A stretch of 64,000 bases of DNA. It comes from Streptomyces sp. LaPpAH-108 (GTDB taxonomy: Bacteria > Actinomycetota > Actinomycetes > Streptomycetales > Streptomycetaceae). Position 1 is the stretch's first letter. Every line of letters begins with the position of its first letter. Under the pieces are notes generated by a model. It saw nothing but the letters and a program-made list of their open reading frames with translations, had not been told where the DNA came from and did no database searches. The stretch is taken from the NCBI RefSeq assembly GCF_000373625.1, contig NZ_KB891995.1, forward strand, positions 248,001 to 312,000, read 5' to 3'. Made by a program: the position numbers and the translations under genes. Shown in pieces: positions 1-7,667 of this stretch.

Positions 1-217
1 CGGCGGCGAGAGCGGTGAACTGGGCCGGGACGTTCCTGGCCCGCCGCCAGTCGCTGATCCGCTGCGCGGAGACCCGCACCGGGCGCCCGCGTTCGTCCAC
101 GCGCTGGAGCCGTACGACGGCCTCGGACACGCTCTTGAGGGGCGGATTCCCTGCTTCCCGGTAGAGCAGAGCGAGGCGCTCGGCGAAGGCTGTGCGTGCC
201 CCTGAGTCGGAACCCAA
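1..217 (-). CDS. HTH-type protein, N-terminal fragment (truncated by window edge)
   Basis: Only the first 72 codons are present; the gene runs off the left edge. The visible part reads as a short N-terminal DNA-binding-like module (FAERLALLYREAGNP, then RVSAQRISDWRRARNVP). That pattern is common at the front of large Streptomyces regulators carrying NTPase or WD40/TPR repeats further on, but nothing here proves what follows. I chose a TTG start at 215-217 because AAGGGGTGGGA lies just upstream of it and no ATG or GTG gives a better fit. Family assignment is a guess from the N-terminus alone. Confidence 0.55.
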   Translation of the reverse strand, partial: MGSDSGARTAFAERLALLYREAGNPPLKSVSEAVVRLQRVDERGRPVRVSAQRISDWRRARNVPAQFTALAA

Positions 218-752
218 GGTCCCACCCCTTACTTCCCCCGCTTCTGGACATCCGGACCGGAAAACTCACCCTATACGGCTGACCTGCGCGAAAGCCCGGC
301 TCCGGGGGGACGGGATCTCCTCTGCGGGGACGCCGGATGGCAGGATCACGACGTGGTAGCGGAGCTGTCACGCACCGTTTGGACAGGCCAAGGGCCCGGC
401 CGCCGGGACAGCCGCCCAGGGCGTCGAAAGTTCTCGGTCAACTTCGCCGGGACGCGCCGATAGGCCCGCGTCGCCCGGCTCAGGCTCAGGGCGGCGTCCG
501 TCTCCGCTCCGTACGACCTCGTGCCGGGCACACCGATGCGGCGCGGGGCTCCCGGACCCCGCTCGGTTCGGTACCGGTCCCCACGAGGGGAGGGACCGGT
601 GCCGGACGAGCGGTGGCGTGCGGTCGTCCGCGTTCGCCCCGTCTCCGGTTCAGGCGGGCGCCGAGGGGGCAGGGTCGTGCTGGGCGCGGGGGCAGCCCGC
701 GCGGGAGCCGGTTCCCGTGACCCGGGCCCGCCGCCCGAGAAGGGGAGGACAC
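218..752. other. intergenic region, no gene supported
   Basis: About 530 bases between the divergent HTH fragment and the ferredoxin gene. Open frames exist on both strands, but they are arginine/proline/glycine-rich translations typical of unselected GC-rich DNA and lack a ribosome site or domain pattern. It presumably carries the two divergent promoters; I could not identify convincing -35/-10 elements. Confidence 0.5.
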
Positions 753-941
753 ATGAAGGTCTCCGTGGACCGGGACGCGTGCTACGGCTCGTCCGACTGC
801 GCGTTCCGGGTGCCGGCGGTGTTCGACTTCGTGGACGGGTACGGCGTGGTCCGGCCCGGCCGGGAGGACGCCGGGGACGATCCCGCGGTGCGGGAGGCGG
901 CCGAGAAATGTCCGTCCCGGGCTGTGGTGATAGAGGAGTAG
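753..941 (+). CDS. small [3Fe-4S]-type ferredoxin
   Basis: A 62-residue ferredoxin of the kind that passes electrons to cytochrome P450s in actinomycetes. The cluster ligands are visible as CYGSSDC near residues 9-15 (Cys-x5-Cys) and a third cysteine in AEKCPSRAV near the C-terminus. The fourth cysteine of 4Fe-4S ferredoxins is absent, as expected for the 3Fe-4S form. ATG at 753 follows GGGGAGGA at good spacing. No P450 or ferredoxin reductase gene lies nearby in the window, so its partner is unknown. The length matches the family norm of 60-70 residues. Confidence 0.85.
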   Translation: MKVSVDRDACYGSSDCAFRVPAVFDFVDGYGVVRPGREDAGDDPAVREAAEKCPSRAVVIEE

Positions 942-1069
942 CCGTCGGAAGGCCGACGGTGATGCAGCGCTGACCCCCGGCCGGGTCGGCCAGGGGTTCG
1001 CATCGACGGTCGCGTACGCAAGTCGCCGGGTGTCGAGACGTCAGCGGGTCTGTGTGCCGGGAGGACTCC

Positions 1070-1453
1070 TCAGCAGTCGAGCTGCTGGGTGTGCCGGTCG
1101 CTGCTTTCCGTCTGCTCCGGGGCGTACAGCCGGTGCGGGATCTTCGTGGCGGTGTCGAGGGCGGTGCGGGAGCGGTTCCGGGAGTGGGGGGACTTCCCGT
1201 GGGCCTCGGCCCGGATGCGCTGTTTCATCGTGGGGGGCAGGGACCTCGCGTGGGGCCAGATCCTGTGCTGTGCCGCCGTGGTGGCCGCTGGAGCCGTGTG
1301 GTGCTCGGTGCTCCGGCTCGGGCTCTCGGTCGGGCTGCCGGTCCGGGCGGCGGCCGTCGGGGCGGTCGCGGTGACGAGGCCGAGCGCGGTGCACAGCGCC
1401 AGGAAGGCGGTGACGAAGGCGGTCCACAGCTTCATGACCTTGGTGCGGGCCAT
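1070..1453 (-). CDS. small secreted or membrane-anchored protein, unknown function
   Basis: A 127-residue protein with an N-terminal hydrophobic segment (about residues 9-34, LWTAFVTAFLALCTALGLV) ending in APTAAA. This could be a signal peptide or a single membrane anchor. The rest is basic and rich in Ser, Thr, His and Arg, without recognisable domains. ATG at 1453 follows GAGGGGAAC. It resembles the short secreted DUF6344-type proteins of Streptomyces, but that resemblance is from memory and weak. No function is assigned. Confidence 0.6.
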   Translation of the reverse strand: MARTKVMKLWTAFVTAFLALCTALGLVTATAPTAAARTGSPTESPSRSTEHHTAPAATTAAQHRIWPHARSLPPTMKQRIRAEAHGKSPHSRNRSRTALDTATKIPHRLYAPEQTESSDRHTQQLDC

Positions 1454-1773
1454 GTTCCCCTCACTTTCGGGTTGGGCGATTTGCGTACTTTCCTCATGAT
1501 GTGTATGAGCGTCCCGATGTGGTGGACCTCGCGCCGTGGCGCGGCGATGTTCAGATGAACACCACCCGGATGGCTGCAAGAGCCCGGAAAACCCCGCAAA
1601 ACCAGGTGATGAGGATGAAGTGGGAGAAAACTGACCGTGCGCGTGGGTGCGAGCACCCTCGTGATCACCCTCCGGACGAGGCCCCTTCCGCTCGGCTATC
1701 GCGGGCGGAGAAGCGGGAGTTGAGGCGGACGGCAGGCCCCGACGCAGGTCACCGATCGATATCGGCCGGTGTG

Positions 1774-1779
1774 TATAGT
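1774..1779 (+). promoter_or_regulatory. possible -10 element (TATAGT) for the DLW-39 gene
   Basis: TATAGT lies 46 bases before the GTG start at 1825 in the roughly 370-base gap after the small secreted gene. It is a good match to a vegetative -10 box in otherwise GC-rich DNA. I see no clear -35 at standard spacing. Nothing else in 1454-1824 is supported. Confidence 0.4.
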
Positions 1780-1824
1780 CGGGCGCCAGAGGTCCCCAAC
1801 GCCAACGAAAGACGAGGTCGCGCG

Positions 1825-1953
1825 GTGAAGAAGCTGCTCCTGGTCGCACTGGCCGCCATCGGCGGTCTCCTCGTGTACCGCCAGATCCAGGCGGATCGCG
1901 CCGAGCAGGATCTGTGGACGGAGGCAACCGACTCCGTGCCCACGGGTTCCTGA
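1825..1953 (+). CDS. DLW-39 family small membrane protein
   Basis: A 42-residue protein with an N-terminal hydrophobic stretch (KKLLLVALAAIGGLLVYR) and the signature QDLWTEATDSV near residues 30-40 that names the DLW-39 family. These tiny actinobacterial proteins are conserved in the gyrA-to-tRNA neighbourhood near oriC; their function is unknown. GTG at 1825 is preceded by GACGAGG. The position beside core origin-proximal genes fits the family. It is followed by a clear terminator. Confidence 0.85.
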   Translation: MKKLLLVALAAIGGLLVYRQIQADRAEQDLWTEATDSVPTGS

Positions 1954-1976
1954 CCCCGGCACCATGATCTGAACCG

Positions 1977-2005
1977 AACCCCGGCCGCCCCGAGCGACCG
2001 GGGTT
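1977..2005 (+). terminator. intrinsic terminator after the DLW-39 gene
   Basis: Perfect 8-bp stem AACCCCGG / CCGGGGTT with a 13-base loop, 24 bases after the stop codon. It lacks a strong U-tract, as is usual in Streptomyces. Confidence 0.7.
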
Positions 2006-2201
2006 CCGCGTTGTCCGGGCCCGTTCCGGCCCCGGTTCCGGTTGCCGGGCTCCGCGGGCTGGTGTACGCCGGGGGTACGTGCAGGGGGACGGCCCGGACC
2101 TTTCGGACGGCCGCGCGGAATGCGCGGATGGAGCAAGGGCCCCCGGTGCAGGATGGGCCCCAGGCGTGGTGCGGACGATGGGGGAGGGACCGGGGGTGTC
2201 C

Positions 2202-3593
2202 ATGCGGGGGCGAGGACGCGCGGAGCGGGGACGACTGAGGCCCGTCACCGCACGAGGACGACGGCCGTACGCCGCACCGGACCCCAGAACCCGGCGCCAC
2301 CGCCTCCACCGCACCGCCGCCCTCGTCGCGGCGAGCCTCCTGTGCGCCCTGTCGGCCACCCGGGCCGGGACCGCCGAAGCCGCACCGGCCGCACCCCAGC
2401 CCTACGCCTTCGCCCCCGGCGCCGAATCCGTGTCCGGCGAACCGGGCACCTCCACCGCGCGCCCGCTCAAGGCAGGCCACGTCTACCGCAGCGCCCTCCC
2501 CGCCCACGGCAAGCTCTACTACCGCCTCGACCTCGCCGCGAAGGACACGGCCTACGTCCCCGTCACCGCCGTACCCCCGACAGGCACCCCCGTCGCCTCC
2601 ACCGACGGCATCCGCGTCTCGCTCCGCGACCTCGACGGCAACGCCTGCTCCTACGCCTCCGCCACCATCGGCGGCGCCCTGAGCCCGCGGCCCGTGACCG
2701 CGCTCGCCCAGCGCGACAGCGGCCGGACGCTGTGCGGGGGCGCGGGGGCGTACTACCTGCTCGTCGAGCGCGTGGACGGCGGGGACTCCGGGTCCGGCCG
2801 GACCTGGGACCTGGAGATCGCGCCCGTCACGGAGGCCCGCCGGGCCACGACAGGCCCCACCACCCCACCCGCCACCTGGGACTCCGCCACACCCCGGCCG
2901 CCGGTCGGCACCGCGCGCACCCGGGCCGGGGGTGCCGGATTCGCCACCGCTCGCCTGCTGGGCGAGGGCATCTGGCGCACCCGTGCCGCCCCCGGCGCGA
3001 CCCTCTTCTACGCGGTGCCCGTCGACTGGGGCCAGCAGCTGCACGCCACCGCCGAACTGGGCGCCGCCCCGAACGGCAACGGCTATGTCGGCGGTGCCCT
3101 GGACCTCACCCTGCACAACCCCGCGCGCGGTCGCGTGGAGAACACCTCCCTCGGCTTCACCGGCACCCCGCACACGGCCGTCCTGCCGCCGGTGCCCCCG
3201 GTGGAGTACGCCAACCGTTACGCGGTCCCCGACGACGAGAACACCGTGCGCTTCGCCGGCCGGTACTACCTGGTCGTCCACGTCAGCTCGCGCCTGGCGG
3301 ACAGCTTCGGCTCAGGTTCCTTCGAGGTGACGCTGACCGTGCGCCTCGACGGGCATCCGCACGACGGACCCCGGTACGCCGGGAAGTCCGTGCCGGACGA
3401 CCTCTTCACCGTCAGCTCCCAGGACCGGCAGGACGCGGTCACCGGCGAGAGCGGCGACGACGGCACCACGATGCGAGTCCTCGCGGCCGGGGGCATCGGC
3501 ACGGGCACCGCGCTGCTGCTCGGCCTGGGCGCCTGGACCCTGGTGGCCCGGCGCGCTCAGACCCGTACCAGCGCCCAGAAGCCGACGGCGTAG
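2202..3593 (+). CDS. secreted, C-terminally membrane-anchored protein, unknown function
   Basis: A roughly 463-residue extracytoplasmic protein. A basic N-terminus (several Arg) precedes a hydrophobic signal segment (TAALVAASLLCALSATRAG) with likely cleavage near AEAAPA. A C-terminal hydrophobic helix (AAGGIGTGTALLLGLGAWTL) is followed by Arg residues, so the body is held outside the membrane. The ectodomain is beta-rich with no catalytic motif I recognise. Start is uncertain: ATG 2202 or the GTG two codons earlier both lie behind GGGGGAGGGA. Its 3' end overlaps the convergent kinase gene by 37 bases. Confidence 0.65.
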   Translation: MRGRGRAERGRLRPVTARGRRPYAAPDPRTRRHRLHRTAALVAASLLCALSATRAGTAEAAPAAPQPYAFAPGAESVSGEPGTSTARPLKAGHVYRSALPAHGKLYYRLDLAAKDTAYVPVTAVPPTGTPVASTDGIRVSLRDLDGNACSYASATIGGALSPRPVTALAQRDSGRTLCGGAGAYYLLVERVDGGDSGSGRTWDLEIAPVTEARRATTGPTTPPATWDSATPRPPVGTARTRAGGAGFATARLLGEGIWRTRAAPGATLFYAVPVDWGQQLHATAELGAAPNGNGYVGGALDLTLHNPARGRVENTSLGFTGTPHTAVLPPVPPVEYANRYAVPDDENTVRFAGRYYLVVHVSSRLADSFGSGSFEVTLTVRLDGHPHDGPRYAGKSVPDDLFTVSSQDRQDAVTGESGDDGTTMRVLAAGGIGTGTALLLGLGAWTLVARRAQTRTSAQKPTA

Positions 3594-4852
3594 CAGGCCA
3601 GGGCGAGCAGTACGACGGGAACGGCCACTCGAGCCGGGGGGCCCGGACGGCGCCGCTGGTGGCGCGACGGAGCGCGGTGACCCTGTGCGGTGTACGGGGC
3701 GGTCGGGGGTTCAGCGGGCGGAGCGGCGGTCGGCGCCTCGGCAAGGGGAGCGGGGGGTTCGGACGCCGTCCGAGGCGCGGGGGTGCCGGATGCTTCCCGG
3801 GGCGCGGGGGGAGGCAGGTGGAAGCTTCCGGTGTCGGACATGGCGGGGTGGGCGGCGCGGGGGTCGGGCACCGGGGCCAGGGGCGTGTCGGGACGTACGG
3901 CGTCGGTGCGTACGGCATGAGCGCGTACGGCGTCCGGGGGCGCAGCGTCGGGCCGTATCCCGGACGCCCGCTTCGCCGGGCCCTCCGGTCCGAACCCGTC
4001 CGGCAGTGGCCCGAGTTGGTCGAAGACCTCGACCGGTTCGTCGTCGGGACCGGGCGCGGGCAGGAGTTCCACGGCCGAGGCGAGCGCCTTGCGCACCCCC
4101 GTCGCCGAACGGAACCTGGCCCCCGGATCCGGCTGGAGCAGACCCGCGATGACCTGCCACAACGGCTCGGGGATGCGCGCGGGCGCGCTCGGCGTGCCGT
4201 GCTCCATGAAGTACCGCACGATCGCCTTGGCGTCCGGCTTGGCCCCCTCCAGCAGGTAGAGGGCGACGAGCCCCACCGCGAACAGGTCGGCCGGGAAGTC
4301 CGGGTCGCCGCCCAGCATCTGCTCGGGCGCCAGATAGCCGGGGGTGCCCACCACGAGGTCGGTCTCCGTCAGCCGGGGTTCGCCCAGGCGCATCGCGATG
4401 CCGAAGTCGGAGAGGCGCAGCCGGGGGCGCCCGGTGCCGGTGGCCTCCAGCAGGATGTTGGCGGGCTTCACATCCCGGTGCACCACGCCCTCGGCGTGGA
4501 CGGCGGCGAGGCCGGACAGGAGCTGGTCGAGCAGCTCGCAGACGAAGCGGGGCGGCAGCGGGCCATAGTCGTTGACCAGGTGCACCAGTGAGCCCCCGGC
4601 GACGAGGTCCATGGTGAACAGCACCTGGTCGTCGTCGGCGGCCCAGCTCGCCGGGGCCAGGACGTGCGGGTGATCGATGCGCAGAGCCTGCTCGCGGACG
4701 AAGCGCAGCAGGGCGTGGGCGTCGCGCTGCTGGAGCACCTTCGCGGCCACCCAACGCCGCCGCCGGTGGTCCCACGCGCGCCATACGGCGCCCACACCGC
4801 CGCGCCCGATCGGGTCGGCCAGCTCGTACCGGCCGCCGAAGACCTCACCCAT
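3557..4852 (-). CDS. Hanks-type Ser/Thr protein kinase with C-terminal membrane anchor
   Basis: A 431-residue kinase. The catalytic domain covers about residues 8-265: glycine loop GRGGVGAVW, lysine in VAAKVL, catalytic loop VVHRDVKPANILL, DFG in LSDFGIAMRL, then GTPGYLAPEQM. After it comes a roughly 130-residue Pro/Ala-rich linker with a local repeat (PDAVRAHAVRTDAVRPD) and a single transmembrane helix (VAVPVVLLALACYAVGFWALV) at the very C-terminus. The kinase thus faces the cytoplasm with essentially no external sensor domain. All core kinase residues are present, so it should be active. Substrates are unknown. Confidence 0.9.
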   Translation of the reverse strand: MGEVFGGRYELADPIGRGGVGAVWRAWDHRRRRWVAAKVLQQRDAHALLRFVREQALRIDHPHVLAPASWAADDDQVLFTMDLVAGGSLVHLVNDYGPLPPRFVCELLDQLLSGLAAVHAEGVVHRDVKPANILLEATGTGRPRLRLSDFGIAMRLGEPRLTETDLVVGTPGYLAPEQMLGGDPDFPADLFAVGLVALYLLEGAKPDAKAIVRYFMEHGTPSAPARIPEPLWQVIAGLLQPDPGARFRSATGVRKALASAVELLPAPGPDDEPVEVFDQLGPLPDGFGPEGPAKRASGIRPDAAPPDAVRAHAVRTDAVRPDTPLAPVPDPRAAHPAMSDTGSFHLPPPAPREASGTPAPRTASEPPAPLAEAPTAAPPAEPPTAPYTAQGHRAPSRHQRRRPGPPARVAVPVVLLALACYAVGFWALVRV

Positions 4853-4945
4853 GCGTGCGGCTCCTCCCCCTGCTCCGGTGCTCCCTGTGCCGGTGTGCCG
4901 TGCGGTCCGCGTCCCGCCCCCACCGGGACGCGCGCCGTACGGCGG

Positions 4946-5494
4946 TCAGCTCTGGTGGGACTGGTAGTGCGCGACCGCCTCGGAGGTGCGGCCCGCGCCG
5001 TAGACCCGGAGGAACTCTGCCAGCTCGGGGTGGGCCGGCGCGATGCTTTCGGCGGCCTCGATGATGTCGCCCGCGGCGGCCACGGAGCGCAGCAGCGACT
5101 GGATCTCGCGGACGACGCGCTTGACGGTCGGCGCGCCCGAACTGTTCGTCGACTGCGCGGTGTTGCTGAGCACGGAGCCGCCCTGGGACTTCTTGATCTC
5201 GTCCATCCGCTCGGTCGCCTCGGCCGCGCTGACGCTGCCGTCCGCCACCTGTGCGGCCAGTTCCTGCAGGAGCTGCACCCGCTGGACCACCGCGGGATTG
5301 CCGATCTTCGCGCGCTGGCCGCTCATGAGCTGCGACAGCATCGGAGCGGACAGGCCCAGAACCGCCGCCAGCCGGGCCTGGTTGAGCCCCAGATCCTCGA
5401 TGAGCTTACGGAAGAGCGCCCCCAGTGGCTCCCCGTACCAGTTCCGCTGCAGCTCCCGCGCTCTCGCGGTCGCTTCCTGCTGTGCGGCGTCCAT
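4946..5494 (-). CDS. XRE-like helix-turn-helix DNA-binding protein
   Basis: A 182-residue protein with a Cro/C1-type HTH at about residues 28-60 (NQARLAAVLGLSAPMLSQL). A helical C-terminal part contains a stretch that may be coiled (AEATERMDEIKKSQ). It probably acts as a DNA-binding regulator; targets are unknown. I chose the ATG at 5494 (MDAAQQ) because GGGGAGA lies just upstream; the ATG eight codons earlier lacks this. It is transcribed in the same direction as the downstream kinase, with a 93-base gap, so they may share a transcript. Conserved beside tRNA-Ala in Streptomyces (from memory). Confidence 0.8.
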   Translation of the reverse strand: MDAAQQEATARARELQRNWYGEPLGALFRKLIEDLGLNQARLAAVLGLSAPMLSQLMSGQRAKIGNPAVVQRVQLLQELAAQVADGSVSAAEATERMDEIKKSQGGSVLSNTAQSTNSSGAPTVKRVVREIQSLLRSVAAAGDIIEAAESIAPAHPELAEFLRVYGAGRTSEAVAHYQSHQS

Positions 5495-5675
5495 TGCGTC
5501 TCCCCATCGCTTCCCCATTGAACCGCGGTTCGCTCACGCGAACCTCGTCGAGCATCCTACGGAGCGTGGTCAGACGCGGGGAGCCCCAAAGTTTTTGCCG
5601 GATACCGGGGGTGACCCGGTACTCTGGTCTGCGGCGCCCGCCGGGAGACCCTTCTCCGGCCGGACGCTGCCGTAC

Positions 5676-5748
5676 GGGGCCTTAGCTCAGTTGGTAGAGC
5701 GCCGTCTTTGCATGGCGGATGTCAGGGGTTCGACTCCCCTAGGCTCCA
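5676..5748 (+). tRNA. tRNA-Ala (anticodon UGC)
   Basis: A 73-base cloverleaf. Acceptor GGGGCCT pairs with AGGCTCC, the D-arm is AGCTCAGTTGGTAGAGC, anticodon TGC sits at 5709-5711, the T-arm is GGGGTTCGACTCCCC, and the discriminator is A. CCA is not encoded. A strong hairpin follows directly. This tRNA marks the left border of the biosynthetic cluster. Confidence 0.97.
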
Positions 5749-5752
5749 CGTA

Positions 5753-5790
5753 AACCCCTCTGACCTGCGGAAACGTGGGTCAGAGGGGTT
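5753..5790 (+). terminator. terminator after tRNA-Ala
   Basis: AACCCCTCTGACC pairs with GGTCAGAGGGGTT, a perfect 13-bp stem with a loop of about 12 bases, followed by GTTTTCC. It ends the tRNA transcript five bases past the mature 3' end. Confidence 0.9.
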
Positions 5791-6080
5791 GTTTTCCGTT
5801 CTTCGGCGGGTCTGTCTGGGCGGTCCCTGGCCGTGAAGCGCCGGCGACCGGCCGACCCCGGATGATGACGTGCTGGTGACCACTGCGTACCAGCACTTTG
5901 ATCACCGCATTCCTTGCTGAGCGCGTTCTCGCCGATCGCTCGAGTCCGGCTGGAGTGAATTGGTCATCTCCGACTCCATGAATGTGGCACTGGGTGACAC
6001 GCTCAAGCCGTGCGATCGTCGATACCGGTACCACCACGATCGCCAGTCCACAGCACGCTGGACAGCTCTGGGGGAGTGTC
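5791..6080 (+). promoter_or_regulatory. upstream region of the SARP gene
   Basis: About 290 bases between the tRNA terminator and the SARP start. A reverse-strand open frame spans it but has no ribosome site or domain signal, so I do not call a gene. The base composition is more mixed than in the neighbouring genes. It should hold the promoter of the pathway activator; I could not assign specific elements. Confidence 0.4.
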
Positions 6081-6926
6081 ATGGATGTCGGGATTCTGGG
6101 ACCGTTGCAAGTTCGTCTGAACGGTCAGTCGATCGTTCCCAGTGCGGGTAAGCCGCGCCAGCTTCTTGCCTTGCTGGCCATACGGGCGGAACGCGTCGTG
6201 ACCGTACCGACGCTGATGGAAGAGATCTGGGGGGAAGCGATTCCCAAAAGCGCGGCCACCACGCTGCAGACGTACATCCTCCATCTGCGGCGGCAGATGA
6301 CGACCGCGCTACGGGCCGGACACACCGGTACGGCGCAGGCGCCGGGGCTGAACGCGAAGGACGTGCTCACCACCTGCTTCGGTGGTTACCGTCTGGCGGT
6401 CCGCCCGGAGAACAACGACTTGAGGGAGTTCCAGTCGTTCGCGGCGCGTGGCTCGGCCGCCTTGGAGACGGGCGACGCGCAGGCGGCGTCCCTGCTGCTG
6501 GAGCGAGCGCTCGGGCTGTGGAGGGGGACGGCGCTGGTGGATGTACCGGTGGGTCGTGTCCTTGCGGTGGAGGTGCTGGGGATGGAGGAACAGCGCACCA
6601 GGGCCCTGGAACAGCGCATCGAGGCCGATTTGCTGCTGGGCCGACACGCCTCGCTGCTGGCCGAGCTGCGCATGCTGGTCGCCCGTCACCCGATGAACGA
6701 GAACCTGGCTGCCCAGCTGATGACCGCGCTCTACCGTTCCGGCGGCGCATGGCGAGCCCTGGAGGCGTATCAGGAGCTGCGCGGAACGCTCATCGAGGAA
6801 CTGGGGGTCGAGCCCTCGCCCCGGCTTCAGCGGTTGCACAGGGCCATTCTCGCCGGCGAACCGGAGCTCGAGCTGACCGCTGAACCGGGGCAGGCGGGCC
6901 GGCAGTTGCTGAGGATAGGAGGCTGA
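6081..6926 (+). CDS. SARP family pathway-specific activator
   Basis: A 281-residue Streptomyces antibiotic regulatory protein (ActII-ORF4/AfsR-N type). It has an N-terminal winged-helix DNA-binding domain (about residues 1-100: MDVGILGPLQV, KPRQLLALLAI, then TLQTYILHLRRQM) and a bacterial transcriptional activator domain (about 100-260, ending LIEELGVEPSPRLQRLH). Such proteins bind heptamer repeats spaced 11 bp near biosynthetic promoters. ATG at 6081 follows GGGGGAG. The short form, without an NTPase domain, is typical of cluster-situated activators. A candidate target is the repeat set at 26674-26702. It is convergent with the response regulator gene. Confidence 0.93.
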   Translation: MDVGILGPLQVRLNGQSIVPSAGKPRQLLALLAIRAERVVTVPTLMEEIWGEAIPKSAATTLQTYILHLRRQMTTALRAGHTGTAQAPGLNAKDVLTTCFGGYRLAVRPENNDLREFQSFAARGSAALETGDAQAASLLLERALGLWRGTALVDVPVGRVLAVEVLGMEEQRTRALEQRIEADLLLGRHASLLAELRMLVARHPMNENLAAQLMTALYRSGGAWRALEAYQELRGTLIEELGVEPSPRLQRLHRAILAGEPELELTAEPGQAGRQLLRIGG

Positions 6927-6938
6927 GACATGAGAGTC

Positions 6939-7547
6939 TCAGATCAGCCAGCCTGATTCGTGGGCTATGCGAACCGCGTCAACCCGATTTCGGGCGTTGA
7001 GTTTGGTCACGATCGATGTCAGGTAGTTCCGGACGGTGCCGGAGGACAGATGGAGCTCGGCGGCGATCTCGGGAGCTTCGTCGCCCTGTGCCGTGAGTCT
7101 CAGCACTTCCATCTCCCGTTCGGTGAGGGGGCTCTCGGCACTGTCCCAGGCGGCGAGCGCGAGCTGAGGATCGATGGCGCGATGGCCGGCGGCGATACGG
7201 CGCACCGCCTCGGCCAGGTCCTGCGGCGAAGAATCCTTGGGCAGGAAGCCTGCGACCTTCGCGTCCAGGGCCCGCCGCAGTACACCGGGCCGGGAGAGGC
7301 TGGTGAGCATGAGTGTCCGGCAGTCGGGCAGTTCCTCGGAGAGGAGCGCCGCGGCTTTGATGCCGTCGATTCCGGGAAGGCCGATATCGATGATGGCCAC
7401 ATCGGGCCGGGTCCGTCGAGCAGCGGACAGGATCTGGTCGCCGCGCTCCACTTCGGCCACGACTGTCAGGTCGTCCTCGAGTCCGAGCAGCGCCACCAAT
7501 GCTCCTCTGACCATTTCCATGTCTTCAGCCAGCAATATGCGAATCAC
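6939..7547 (-). CDS. NarL/LuxR-family response regulator
   Basis: A 202-residue response regulator. The receiver domain (about 1-120) has the acidic pair in LLAEDMEM, phospho-acceptor Asp near residue 54 (AIIDIGLPG) and the conserved Lys in GFLPKDSS. A LuxR-type HTH (about 138-200: LTEREMEVLRLTAQG, SSGTVRNYLTSIVTKLN) follows. GTG at 7547 lies six bases behind GGGGGCT; a farther in-frame ATG at 7589 lacks a ribosome site. The partner kinase is directly upstream on the same strand with a 120-base gap. It probably feeds an external or redox signal into cluster expression; targets are unknown. Confidence 0.92.
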   Translation of the reverse strand: MIRILLAEDMEMVRGALVALLGLEDDLTVVAEVERGDQILSAARRTRPDVAIIDIGLPGIDGIKAAALLSEELPDCRTLMLTSLSRPGVLRRALDAKVAGFLPKDSSPQDLAEAVRRIAAGHRAIDPQLALAAWDSAESPLTEREMEVLRLTAQGDEAPEIAAELHLSSGTVRNYLTSIVTKLNARNRVDAVRIAHESGWLI

Positions 7548-7667
7548 TGTGTGAGCCCCCGTACTTGACTGTTTGCACAGTATTTTCATCGTGCTCGGTT
7601 CAGTTTCTGCTGTGGAACCTCCGTAATCGATTCCAGCGACGAACGGGCACCCGGTGGGCGGACCGGC

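Noticed and set aside
1070..2359. Long open frame on the reverse strand over the DLW-39 gene and its flanks
   Set aside because: Only its C-terminal part (from the ATG at 1453) has a ribosome site and signal-like helix; the rest is a shadow of GC-rich DNA.
5780..6082. Open frame on the reverse strand between tRNA-Ala and the SARP gene
   Set aside because: No ribosome site, no domain pattern, and it overlaps the tRNA terminator and the SARP start; treated as promoter region.
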